DNA from: Bacillota bacterium
GTDB taxonomy: Bacteria; Bacillota; Sulfobacillia; RBS10-35; JAJYVM01
Length of the DNA stretch: 9,858 nucleotides
NCBI GenBank assembly: GCA_021792015.1
Contig: JAJYVM010000116.1
Span: 1 to 9,858, forward strand
Direction: 5' to 3'
Each line of letters begins with the position of its first letter. The stretch's first letter is position 1. The translations under genes and the position numbers were made by a program. Below, one piece after another: positions 1-6,040 of this stretch. Below the pieces are notes generated by a model that saw nothing but the letters and a program-made list of their open reading frames with translations, did no database searches and had not been told where the DNA came from.

Positions 1-371
1 GAGGCCTGGATGTGGCGCAGGATCGCCGCCAGCACCACAAGGACCAGCAGCTCGCCCAAAAGGCGCAGGCTCTGCCGCACCTCGCCGACGAAGACGCCCG
101 CGACGGCGCGCAGGATGTCCTGCGGCTGCCACGGGATGGTCCGCGTGCGCAGGATCGACGTGAGCTCGCCCCAGGTGACGCGCAGCCCGTACGGCTGCAA
201 CTGCTGGTCCAGGCTCTGCACGAAGCCCTGGATCGGAGCCGAGTCCAGCGTGTCCATCTGCTGCTGGGCCATCTGGTAGGGGTTGGGCGCCGCCGTGGCG
301 GCCATGGCGGCACCCGAGCCCGCCAGCAGCACCAGCACCGAGACGACGATCCCCCAGATCAACGCGCGCAT
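1..371 (-). CDS. spoIIIAE: SpoIIIAE, stage III sporulation protein AE (5' part only)
   Basis: This is the N-terminal 123 codons; the gene continues past the left edge. SpoIIIAE is a polytopic membrane protein of the SpoIIIA-SpoIIQ channel, made in the mother cell and placed in the outer forespore membrane. The start ATG shares one base with the TGA of spoIIIAD (TGATG), so translation is probably coupled. Residues 1-24 look like a signal peptide: an MRALIWG start, a hydrophobic core, and a likely cut after AMA. A soluble stretch follows (about 25-100), then the first membrane helix, LLGELLVLVVLAAIL. The call rests on position after AC and AD plus this signal-peptide/soluble/membrane layout, which matches the family. 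The membrane-rich C-terminal part cannot be checked. Confidence 0.88.
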   Translation of the reverse strand, partial: MRALIWGIVVSVLVLLAGSGAAMAATAAPNPYQMAQQQMDTLDSAPIQGFVQSLDQQLQPYGLRVTWGELTSILRTRTIPWQPQDILRAVAGVFVGEVRQSLRLLGELLVLVVLAAILRHIQA

Positions 372-772
372 CAGCCCGCCCCCTGGCCGACCAGCCGCAG
401 GATGAGGTCCAGAACGGCGACCACCAGGGGGATGGCGATCACCAGGATCAGGATCTTGCCAGCCAGCTCCACCTTGCTGCCGAGGGCGCCCTCGCCCGCA
501 TCCCGCGCTGCCTGCGCGCCGAACTCGGTCAGGTAGGCGATGCCCACGATCTTGAGCAGCGCGGCGAGGTAGTCGGCGCTGACGCCGCCCTTGCTCGCCA
601 TGGACTCCAGCAGCCCCACGATCTGGGCGATCCGCGGGATCACGGCCAGAAGGATCAGGGCGCCCGCAACCAGCCCCAGCAGCACGGCCAGCTCCGGGCG
701 CAGGGGTCGCAGCAGGGCCAGCACGATCGTGGCGACGAGGGCGAAGCCGACGATCGGCACGATCGAGGGCAC
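371..772 (-). CDS. spoIIIAD: SpoIIIAD, stage III sporulation protein AD
   Basis: Complete 133-residue hydrophobic protein, close to the usual family length of about 130. It is an integral membrane component of the mother-cell SpoIIIA complex. It starts with GTG (MPSIVPIVGFAL), one base after the spoIIIAC stop, and its own TGA overlaps the spoIIIAE start. Membrane segments lie near residues 4-21, 26-46 and 104-129. Between them is an amphipathic part with SADYLAALLKIVGIAYLTEF, which resembles the conserved family core (KIIGIAYI.EF). The tight overlap on both sides indicates fixed-ratio expression with AC and AE. Family assignment is firm from sequence and order. Confidence 0.93.
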   Translation of the reverse strand: MPSIVPIVGFALVATIVLALLRPLRPELAVLLGLVAGALILLAVIPRIAQIVGLLESMASKGGVSADYLAALLKIVGIAYLTEFGAQAARDAGEGALGSKVELAGKILILVIAIPLVVAVLDLILRLVGQGAG

Positions 773-773
773 G

Positions 774-968
774 TCAGAACTGGAAGAGCGTCCGCACGGT
801 CTGGAAGAGGTCGCTGACCGTCCGCACGGCCAGGTAGAGCACGACGGACAGGCCCGCCAGCACCGTCAGCCACGCGAACTCGTCGCGGCCGGCGGACTTC
901 AGGACCGCATGCACGACGATGACCAGGATGGCGATGCCGGCGATCTGCCAGATGATGGAGACGTTCAA
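774..968 (-). CDS. spoIIIAC: SpoIIIAC, stage III sporulation protein AC
   Basis: Small two-helix membrane protein of 64 residues (family about 65-68). It starts MNVSIIWQIAGIAILV and ends in FQTVRTLFQF. Helices lie near residues 5-22 and 33-50. The start codon is TTG. It is chosen because a good Shine-Dalgarno (GGGAGGT, minus strand 982-976) lies seven bases upstream and no better start is in frame. Two bases of that ribosome site belong to the end of the 40-bp repeat that fills the spoIIIAB-AC gap, so AC has its own ribosome entry, unlike its overlapping neighbours. It acts in the SpoIIIA channel in the outer forespore membrane. Confidence 0.92.
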   Translation of the reverse strand: MNVSIIWQIAGIAILVIVVHAVLKSAGRDEFAWLTVLAGLSVVLYLAVRTVSDLFQTVRTLFQF

Positions 969-980
969 CGGGGAGACCTC

Positions 981-1060
981 CCTTTTGACCCCGCGATCGC
1001 ACGGGAGGGACCCGTGCGCTCCTTTTGACCCCGCGATCGCACGGGAGGGACCCGTGCGCT
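981..1060 (-). repeat. two exact 40-bp tandem hairpin repeats in the spoIIIAB-spoIIIAC gap
   Basis: Copies at 981-1020 and 1021-1060 are identical. Each contains an 8-bp inverted repeat, CGCACGGG and CCCGTGCG, around a 5-base loop AGGGA (stems 998-1005/1011-1018 and 1038-1045/1051-1058). A linker containing TTTTGACCCCGCGAT follows. The array starts two bases after the spoIIIAB stop and ends 12 bases before the spoIIIAC start, so it is nearly the whole intergenic gap and would be transcribed within the operon. The unit is related to the 39-bp repeat at 5933-6031. Strand is given as that of the host operon. There are no spacers, so it is not a CRISPR. Confidence 0.95.
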
Positions 1061-1062
1061 CC

Positions 1063-1590
1063 CTAGACGCTGATGATCAGGAGGCCGAGGCCGCCCAGGG
1101 CGCCGAGGTAGAGCCAGAGCCGGGCCGAGCGGTCGGCCTCGCGGCGGGCCTCGGCCTGCAGCGCCAGCAGGCGGTCGCGGCAATGGGCCAGATGCTGGAG
1201 CTGGTCCCGGCGCCCCGAGGCGCCAAGGGCCGCGCCAAGATCCAGCAGGGCCTGGCGGTCGGCGGCCGACCAGGCGGAGCCGGCATCTGCGCTTTCCACA
1301 GCGGCGGACCACGCCTCGGCGGCTGTGGCGCCGTCCTGGCGGCTCAGGCGCTCGCCCGCGCCGGCGAACAGGTCGCGGGCCGGACCGGCGGTCGTGCGGG
1401 CGACGCGGGCCAGCGCCTCCGGCAGCGGGCTCGCCAGGTAACCGATCTCCGTCTCGAGCTGGCCGAGGGCGGCCGCGAGCCGCCCCAGATCCTCCGGCCG
1501 GCGGCGGAGGCTGCCGGCCAGGATGGCGCCGGCGCCCGTGCAGCCCGCGACGATGCAGATGCCGGCCACGACCGTGATGAGCGCCGTCAC
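1063..1590 (-). CDS. spoIIIAB: SpoIIIAB, stage III sporulation protein AB
   Basis: 175 residues (B. subtilis protein 171). It has an N-terminal membrane anchor (MTALITVVAGICIVAGCTGAG, about residues 3-26), a helical middle (about 27-150) and a C-terminal hydrophobic helix ending LGALGGLGLLIISV. This is the family's two-anchor layout with a soluble helical core. GTG is chosen as the start because it overlaps the spoIIIAA TGA by four bases (GTGA). A longer frame runs upstream, but its extra residues are arginine/glycine-rich antisense-like sequence. The protein supports the SpoIIIA channel during and after engulfment. The core (QLETEIGYLASPLPEAL) fits the usual family motif near residue 45. Confidence 0.92.
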   Translation of the reverse strand: MTALITVVAGICIVAGCTGAGAILAGSLRRRPEDLGRLAAALGQLETEIGYLASPLPEALARVARTTAGPARDLFAGAGERLSRQDGATAAEAWSAAVESADAGSAWSAADRQALLDLGAALGASGRRDQLQHLAHCRDRLLALQAEARREADRSARLWLYLGALGGLGLLIISV

Positions 1591-2501
1591 GGCCGGACCA
1601 CCAGCCGCCGGTCGGGCCCGAGCTCCGCCAGCACCTCGAAGGCGCCGCCCGCCATCAGGGCGGCCAGGCATGGCCGGCGGCGCAGGTCCTCGGCCGAGCC
1701 CGCGTGCGCGCTGGCCAGCACCGCCACCCCGGCGCGGGCCGCATCCTCGATCGCCTCTGCGTCGGCGGCGCCGCCGACCTCGTCGGTGACCAGCACCTGC
1801 GGCCCAAGGGACCGCAGCAGGATGACGAGGCCCTGCGCTTTGGGGCAGCCGTCCAGGACGTCGCAGCGCGGCCCGAGGTCGAAGTGGGGCCGCCCGCCGG
1901 ATGCGGCCGCCACCTCCGAGCGCTCGTCGCAGACGGCGACGCGCTGGGGGCGCAGGCCGAGGTCGGGCCGCCCGCGGCTCAGCTGGCGGCAGAGGTCGCG
2001 CAGCAGGGTCGTCTTGCCGCAGCCGGGCGGGCCGAAGACCAGGGTGCTGCGGATGCGGCCGCCGGGGCCCCGCAGCAGGGGCAGCACGGGGTCGGCCACG
2101 CCGGGCAGGGCGCGGCCGATGCGCAGGCAGAGCGCGGAGAACGCCGTCTGGGCGACAACCTGGCCGTCGCGGAGCACCGCGCGGCCGGCAAAACCCACGC
2201 GGTGCCCGCCCGGGACGGTGCAGTACCCGCGCGCCAACTCATCCTCCCACGCGTACAGCGAGGCGCGGGTGATGAGCTGGACGGTCCGGTCGAGGTCGTC
2301 GTCCGAGCAGTGCAGCGCCCGCGCCGGATCGTCGCCGGAGCCGATCCAGAGATCGCCGGCCACCGTCACGACCTGCAGCGGGCCGCCGCGGCGGATGCGC
2401 ACCTCGCACCACGCCGGGCCGGCGGCGGCCGCCTCGGCCAGCGGGCCGCGCAGGGCCGGCGCCACGTATGACAGGAGCCCCGCGACGGTCTCGTCCACCA
2501 C
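1587..2501 (-). CDS. spoIIIAA: SpoIIIAA, AAA+-type ATPase of the sporulation channel
   Basis: 304-residue soluble ATPase related to secretion ATPases and thought to power or assemble the SpoIIIA channel in the mother cell. Visible motifs are Walker A GPPGCGKTT (157-165), the family-typical DERSE after a beta strand (192-196), and Walker B QVLVTDE (235-241) followed by a small-residue loop. The N-terminal 1-150 is the less conserved family domain, including GYCTVPGGHRVGFAGRAV, equivalent to the common G.R.G..G motif. The start is GTG with GGGGGGATCA just upstream; a second GTG follows at once and could be used. The gene ends by overlapping spoIIIAB. A candidate sigma-E promoter lies 34-62 bases upstream. 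Confidence 0.95.
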   Translation of the reverse strand: MVDETVAGLLSYVAPALRGPLAEAAAAGPAWCEVRIRRGGPLQVVTVAGDLWIGSGDDPARALHCSDDDLDRTVQLITRASLYAWEDELARGYCTVPGGHRVGFAGRAVLRDGQVVAQTAFSALCLRIGRALPGVADPVLPLLRGPGGRIRSTLVFGPPGCGKTTLLRDLCRQLSRGRPDLGLRPQRVAVCDERSEVAAASGGRPHFDLGPRCDVLDGCPKAQGLVILLRSLGPQVLVTDEVGGAADAEAIEDAARAGVAVLASAHAGSAEDLRRRPCLAALMAGGAFEVLAELGPDRRLVVRP

Positions 2502-2534
2502 CTGATCCCCCCGGGCTCGGCCACTTCGGGGCCA

Positions 2535-2563
2535 TGCCTATGGGGGTGGGGGACGGGTTATGC
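2535..2563 (-). promoter_or_regulatory. candidate sigma-E promoter for spoIIIAA
   Basis: On the minus strand, GCATAA (2563-2558) fits the B. subtilis sigma-E -35 pattern KMATAW. After 15 bases comes CATAGGCA (2542-2535), which matches the -10 consensus CATACAHT in its first four bases. Transcription would begin near 2528, leaving a leader of about 27 bases with the GGGGGGATCA ribosome site. The -35 overlaps the last codons of the upstream zinc-ribbon gene. In B. subtilis spoIIIA is sigma-E dependent, which supports the reading, but the -10 match is partial. Confidence 0.35.
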
Positions 2564-2959
2564 CTCGGGGTCGGGCGAGCGGCCCTCCAGGGTGTCCTCG
2601 TCCTCGTCGTAGTCGAGGCCGTGATCGTAGCCGTGCACCACGTTCCCACAACCGGGACAGACCAGCTCGACCTGGTCGTCGTGGAGGTCGGCCGTCAGCA
2701 CGCGCATGGCCTGGCCGCACCGCTCGCAGTGCAGCAGGGTCGTGTCGTCGCCAAGGACCTCATCGGCCAGCTCGGCGAGGTGGCCGCGGAGCGCGCGCTC
2801 GCCGGCCCGCAGCCGGTCGACCTCGCGCGCCATATCGGCCAGCACCTCCAGGATCCCGCTGACGACCTCCTCGGCGCCCTGGGTCCGTGTCGCGCCGATC
2901 AGGTATGCCACGCGCTCGCGCAGGTCCCCGGCCTCCGGCCGCTGCTCTTGCATGGCCAT
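2558..2959 (-). CDS. CD1247-type coiled-coil and zinc-ribbon protein
   Basis: 133-residue cytoplasmic protein of unknown function, similar in layout to the Firmicutes family named after the CD1247 N-terminal domain, which is often found beside spoIIIA. Residues 12-45 form the typical N-terminal helix region (LRERVAYLIGATRTQG, then VVSGILEVLADMAREV). Residues 45-68 are a short coiled coil. A zinc ribbon follows with CERC (78-81) and CPGC (101-104). The tail is very acidic (DYDEDEDTLEG). There are two in-frame ATG codons six bases apart and no strong ribosome site. It lies 15 bases after the phosphoesterase and 56 before spoIIIAA on the same strand, so it is probably co-transcribed. Family call from memory of the layout; role unknown. 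Confidence 0.8.
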   Translation of the reverse strand: MAMQEQRPEAGDLRERVAYLIGATRTQGAEEVVSGILEVLADMAREVDRLRAGERALRGHLAELADEVLGDDTTLLHCERCGQAMRVLTADLHDDQVELVCPGCGNVVHGYDHGLDYDEDEDTLEGRSPDPEA

Positions 2960-2960
2960 A

Positions 2961-2972
2961 GGTTGCCCAACC
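2961..2972. promoter_or_regulatory. short inverted repeat in front of the zinc-ribbon gene
   Basis: GGTTG and CAACC form a perfect 5-bp inverted repeat around two bases. It sits between the phosphoesterase stop (2975) and the zinc-ribbon ATG (2959), exactly where a ribosome binding site would be expected and where no good one is seen. It may be a small RNA hairpin or an operator half-site pair. An element this short can arise by chance. Confidence 0.2.
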
Positions 2973-2974
2973 CG

Positions 2975-3997
2975 TCACGCCAGTGGCACGTGGGCGGCCC
3001 GCCAGACCACGGCAGCCGCGTCGATCGCACCCTGCACGGCGCGCGCCCCGAGCGAGGGCCCCGGCAGCCGGGGCAACCGCGGCGGCGGGGTCGCCGGCAC
3101 GCCGGGCGGCAGCAGGGCACGGGCCAGGTCGCCCGCATCCGCGTCCCAATCCGTCAGCGGCGCCAGCCCGAACGTCCGCTCCACCAGCGCCGGGATGCTG
3201 GCGTGCGAGGACGGCCCCTCGAACACGGAGCCCGGCGGCACGCGCCCGCCCACCAGCAGCAGCGGCGTCCGCAGGCCGAGGCGGAAGGGCGTGCCGTCCC
3301 GCCAGCGCTCGCGCAGGGGCGGCGGACTGGCGCGGTCCCAGTACCCACCCCAGTCGTCCCAGACGATGACCGCCACCAGGTCCGGCCAGCAGGGCCCGGC
3401 CGCCAGCGCCGCGACCTGCTGGCCGAGCCACCGCTCGCCCCAGCCGACGGGCATGGGCGGGTGCTCGCTCCGCGCATAGGGGGCCGTCAGCCAGCTCAGC
3501 CGCGGCAGCTCCCCCCGCCGCGCGTCACCGGCAAACGCCCGCCAGCCGCGCATCTCCGCGCGGCGGCGCAGGTGCGGGAAGATGGCGAAGCCGTCCAGGC
3601 CGTTGCCTGCGTAGTTGCGCCAGCTCAGCCCGGCGGCGTCCATGCGGTCGGCCAGCGTCGCCATGCGCGGCAGGCGCGGGAACCACCCCAGATCCTCGGC
3701 GACGGGCGAGGCGGCCGCCATCATGGCGAGGTAGTTGGGGTCCGACGGGCCGAGGATCTCCGAGAAGTGGCCGGAGGCCAGGCAGCCGGCGCAGCGCAGG
3801 GCGCGCGTGACGGGAATCTGCGCCGCGGGGACATGGCAGCGCCGGCCAGGGTGCGGCAGCCCCGCCACGGCAGCGGTGTGGCTGTTGTCCGGCGGCCAGG
3901 CCAGCCCCGGACAGGGGGTGCCTCCGGCGCCCAGCAGGCTGTCGATGGTCCGGTTCTCCATGACGATGACGACGATGCGCGCGACGCCGAAGGCCAT
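2975..3997 (-). CDS. phosphoesterase-family protein (phospholipase C / acid phosphatase AcpA superfamily)
   Basis: 340 residues. The opening IVVIVMENRTIDSLLG (8-23) matches the family signature around the metal ligands and nucleophile (typically VVLMMENRSFDHYFG). WDDWGGYWD (213-221) matches the usual DENGGFYDH block. TPLLLVGGRVPPGSV (244-258) and SSHASIPALVERTFGL (263-278, H265) match the later substrate/metal blocks. Family members hydrolyse phosphate esters, including phospholipids; the substrate here cannot be told. It is odd that the protein begins directly at the catalytic core with no signal peptide, while most relatives are secreted. Cysteines at 29, 54, 69 and 72 could bind metal or form disulphides. 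ATG is preceded by GAGGTGG. It is probably the first gene of the run leading into spoIIIA, and is divergent from the transporter. Confidence 0.85.
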   Translation of the reverse strand: MAFGVARIVVIVMENRTIDSLLGAGGTPCPGLAWPPDNSHTAAVAGLPHPGRRCHVPAAQIPVTRALRCAGCLASGHFSEILGPSDPNYLAMMAAASPVAEDLGWFPRLPRMATLADRMDAAGLSWRNYAGNGLDGFAIFPHLRRRAEMRGWRAFAGDARRGELPRLSWLTAPYARSEHPPMPVGWGERWLGQQVAALAAGPCWPDLVAVIVWDDWGGYWDRASPPPLRERWRDGTPFRLGLRTPLLLVGGRVPPGSVFEGPSSHASIPALVERTFGLAPLTDWDADAGDLARALLPPGVPATPPPRLPRLPGPSLGARAVQGAIDAAAVVWRAAHVPLA

Positions 3998-4040
3998 GCA
4001 GCCACCTCATGCCATTCCACCCTGCGGTCCCCATCACGGT

Positions 4041-5327
4041 ATGATGACGTGGAGGTGGGTGCGGGCTTTGCTGGCTGCTCTCGTGAGCCCCGATTACCGC
4101 AAGCTGTGGCTCAGCATCGCTGTGGCCAATTCCGGCCGCTGGGCCATGGTGCTGGCGATCGGCTGGCTGCTTCAGACGCTGACCGGCTCCTCGCTCTGGG
4201 TGGGCGCAAGCCTGTTCGCCATGCAGGGCCCGGCCCTGGTGTTCGCGCCGCTGGCCGGGGTGCTGGCAGACCGCCTGCCCCGCACGAAGATCCTGGCCCT
4301 GGCCCTCGCGACGGCATCCCTGGCCTCCGCGGTCCTCGCCATCCTCGCGGCACGCCACCTGGCGGGGCGCTTCGAGGTCATCGGCCTCGCCCTCGTGCTG
4401 GGCGTCGCCGCCTCCTTCCAATCCACCACCTGGGCCGCGCTGCTGCCGAACGTGGTGGACAGGGACGCGCTCCTCAACGCCACCGCGCTGCAGGGCGCCG
4501 CGCGCCAAGGCGCCGAGTTCCTCGGCCCGGCCCTTGCCGCGCCCATCCTGGCCCTGGTCGGTCCGTGGGCGGTATTCGCCCTCTGCGCGCTCCTCTATGG
4601 CACCGCCGCCTTGGTGCCGCTGGGCATCCGCCGCGGCGTCCACGGCGACCATAAGCTGGGGCCGGGAATCCTCGCGCCCCTCCGCCAGGGCGTCGCCTAC
4701 GTCCGCCAGACGGAGCCGCTTGGCGCCCTGGTGGTGATCGTCGGGCTGCACTGCTGCCTCACGATGGACTTCATGGCCCTTTTGCCCGGGTTTCTGCAGA
4801 GCCGCCTGCACGCTGGCAGCGACGTGTATGGCGCCACGATGACGGCCATCGGCCTTGGCGCCATCCTGGGCTGCCTGCCCCTGACGGCCGTCCGCTCGCT
4901 CCACCTGCGCCGCCGCCTCTACCTGATCACGGCGCTGTGCAGCGGCGCCAGCCTGGTCGCGTTCGGCCTCATGCGCAGCGAGACGTCGGCCCTGGTGGCG
5001 GCCGTCACGGTTGGCGGCTCGCAGGCGGCGTTCATGGCCATCACGGGCACCGCGGTCCAGGAACGGTGCTCCGACGACTTCCGCGGCCGGCTGAGCAGCG
5101 TGTACACCCTGCTGACAATGGGCAGCATGGCCCTCTTCACCTGGGCCTACGGCGCCCTGGGCGTCGTCATCGACCCCGGCATCATCATGGTCGCGGCCGG
5201 CTCGGCCTTCGTCATCGCGGTGATCGTGGCGCTGACCATCTCGCCGATCGTACGCGAACTCTGCGCCATAGGCGCCACGGCGTCGGGCGCCCCGCTGGTG
5301 GCGCTTGCCGAGGGTGAAGCGATGTAG
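4041..5327 (+). CDS. MFS transporter, MFS_3 / EntS-like
   Basis: 428 residues with about 12 predicted membrane helices, acting as a proton-coupled exporter in the cytoplasmic membrane; substrate unknown. The sequence SPDYRKLWLSIAVANSGRW opens helix 1. Motif A GVLADRLPRTKIL (73-85) lies between helices 2 and 3. NATALQGAARQGAEFLGPAL is typical of the EntS/DitE-like branch, as is QERCSDDFRGRLSSVYTL in the second half. The start is uncertain: ATG 4041 and ATG 4044 lack a ribosome site. GGAGGTGGG (4051-4059) could serve TTG 4068, and GTG 4080 is another option. A TATGAT hexamer overlaps the first ATGs, which favours a later start. It is transcribed away from the phosphoesterase and converges with efp. 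It may export a product linked to the phosphoesterase, but only proximity supports that. Confidence 0.9.
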   Translation: MMTWRWVRALLAALVSPDYRKLWLSIAVANSGRWAMVLAIGWLLQTLTGSSLWVGASLFAMQGPALVFAPLAGVLADRLPRTKILALALATASLASAVLAILAARHLAGRFEVIGLALVLGVAASFQSTTWAALLPNVVDRDALLNATALQGAARQGAEFLGPALAAPILALVGPWAVFALCALLYGTAALVPLGIRRGVHGDHKLGPGILAPLRQGVAYVRQTEPLGALVVIVGLHCCLTMDFMALLPGFLQSRLHAGSDVYGATMTAIGLGAILGCLPLTAVRSLHLRRRLYLITALCSGASLVAFGLMRSETSALVAAVTVGGSQAAFMAITGTAVQERCSDDFRGRLSSVYTLLTMGSMALFTWAYGALGVVIDPGIIMVAAGSAFVIAVIVALTISPIVRELCAIGATASGAPLVALAEGEAM

Positions 5328-5335
5328 CGGACCGC

Positions 5336-5357
5336 GGGCCGGGCTCAGGCCCGGCCC
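5336..5357. terminator. GC hairpin across the MFS/efp convergent junction
   Basis: GGGCCGGGC (5336-5344) and GCCCGGCCC (5349-5357) form a perfect 9-bp stem with loop TCAG. The loop holds the TGA stop of efp read on the minus strand. The transporter stop is at 5325-5327, so the hairpin serves both converging transcripts by position. Neither side has a clear U-tract, so intrinsic termination is uncertain; it may instead protect 3' ends. Confidence 0.45.
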
Positions 5358-5911
5358 TGGTAGGCCCCCGTGCGCGTGTCGACCTTGATGCGGTCGCCCG
5401 TGTTCACAAAGAGCGGCACCTGCACCGTCGCGCCCGTCTCCAGCTTCGCCGGCTTGTTGGCGCCGCTGACCGTGTCGCCGCGGATGCCCGGCTCCGTCTC
5501 CACCACCTCCAGCTCGACGCTGGTCGGCAGCTCGACGCCGATGATCCGGCCCTTGTTGGTCGTCACGATCACGACCATGTTCTCCTTGAGGAAGCGCCGC
5601 GCATCCCCGATGGCGGCGGCGTCGATGTGCGTCTGCTCATACGTCTCCGTGTCCATCATGTGGTAGGCCCCGTCGGCCTCGTAGAGGAACTGCATGTCGC
5701 GCCGCTCGATCATGGCGGCGGGCACCTTCTGGCCCGCGTTGAAGGTGCGCTCGAACTGGGCCCCGGTCTCCAGGTTCTTCAGCTTGGCCCGCACGTAGGC
5801 CCCGCCCTTGCCTGGCTTCACGTGGTGCGACTCGACGATCACGTGCGGCGCGCCGTCGAGCTCGACGGTGAGGCCGGGCTTCCAGTCTGTGGTGGACGTC
5901 ACATCGGCCAC
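5345..5911 (-). CDS. efp: Elongation factor P
   Basis: 188 residues (family about 185). EF-P binds between the ribosomal P and E sites and relieves stalling at polyproline stretches. Three domains are visible: an N-terminal KOW-like domain (STTDWKPGLTVELDG onward), a middle OB domain beginning near the EQTHIDAAAIGDARRFLKEN segment, and a C-terminal OB domain with GIRGDTVSGANKPAKLETG and the ending KVDTRTGAYQGRA. The modified lysine of the family lies in KPGKGGA (second K, residue 35 in this numbering). GTG 5911 is chosen because GGGGG (5923-5919) is seven bases upstream. TTG 5917 is too close to that site, and GTG 5902 is the alternative closest to the usual family start. No modifying enzyme is in the window. 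Confidence 0.96.
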   Translation of the reverse strand: MADVTSTTDWKPGLTVELDGAPHVIVESHHVKPGKGGAYVRAKLKNLETGAQFERTFNAGQKVPAAMIERRDMQFLYEADGAYHMMDTETYEQTHIDAAAIGDARRFLKENMVVIVTTNKGRIIGVELPTSVELEVVETEPGIRGDTVSGANKPAKLETGATVQVPLFVNTGDRIKVDTRTGAYQGRA

Positions 5912-5932
5912 GGGCAATCCCCCTTCTCACTC

Positions 5933-6031
5933 CGCGTGCGCGCGGGACGGACCCGCGCCCACCATTGACCTCGCGTGCGCGCGGGACGGACCCGCGCCCA
6001 CCATTGACCTCGCGTGCGCGCGGGACGGACC
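5933..6031 (-). repeat. 39-bp tandem hairpin repeat, 2.5 copies, in the aroQ-efp gap
   Basis: Copies at 5933-5971 and 5972-6010 are identical. A third stops matching after 6031, before completing its hairpin. Each complete unit has a 7-bp inverted repeat, GCGCGGG and CCCGCGC, around the loop ACGGA (5940-5946/5952-5958 and 5979-5985/5991-5997). The linker contains CACCATTGACCTCGCGTG. The array begins about 10 bases after the aroQ stop and ends just before the efp ribosome site, so it fills the gap between two same-strand genes. Loop size, period and the TTGACC-YCGCG linker match the repeat at 981-1060. Strand is that of the host genes. Confidence 0.95.
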
Positions 6032-6040
6032 GGGGCCACG

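Noticed and set aside
994..1000. GCGATCGC as a cyanobacterial HIP1 site
   Set aside because: It is simply part of the repeat unit, and the gene content is clearly that of a spore-forming Firmicute.
981..1060. CRISPR array
   Set aside because: Units are directly adjacent with no unique spacers and there are no cas genes; these are tandem hairpins.
919..2505. Long plus-strand open frame of 528 codons opposite spoIIIAA/AB
   Set aside because: Arg/Ala/Gly/Pro-rich translation with no domain, antisense to well-recognised spo genes; an effect of high GC.
2468..4654. Long plus-strand open frame of 728 codons
   Set aside because: Runs antisense to the zinc-ribbon and phosphoesterase genes and out of frame through the transporter; composition is shadow-like.
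3525..4904. Minus-strand open frame of 459 codons
   Set aside because: Antisense to the transporter and out of frame with the phosphoesterase; rich in Gln/His/Arg with no motifs.
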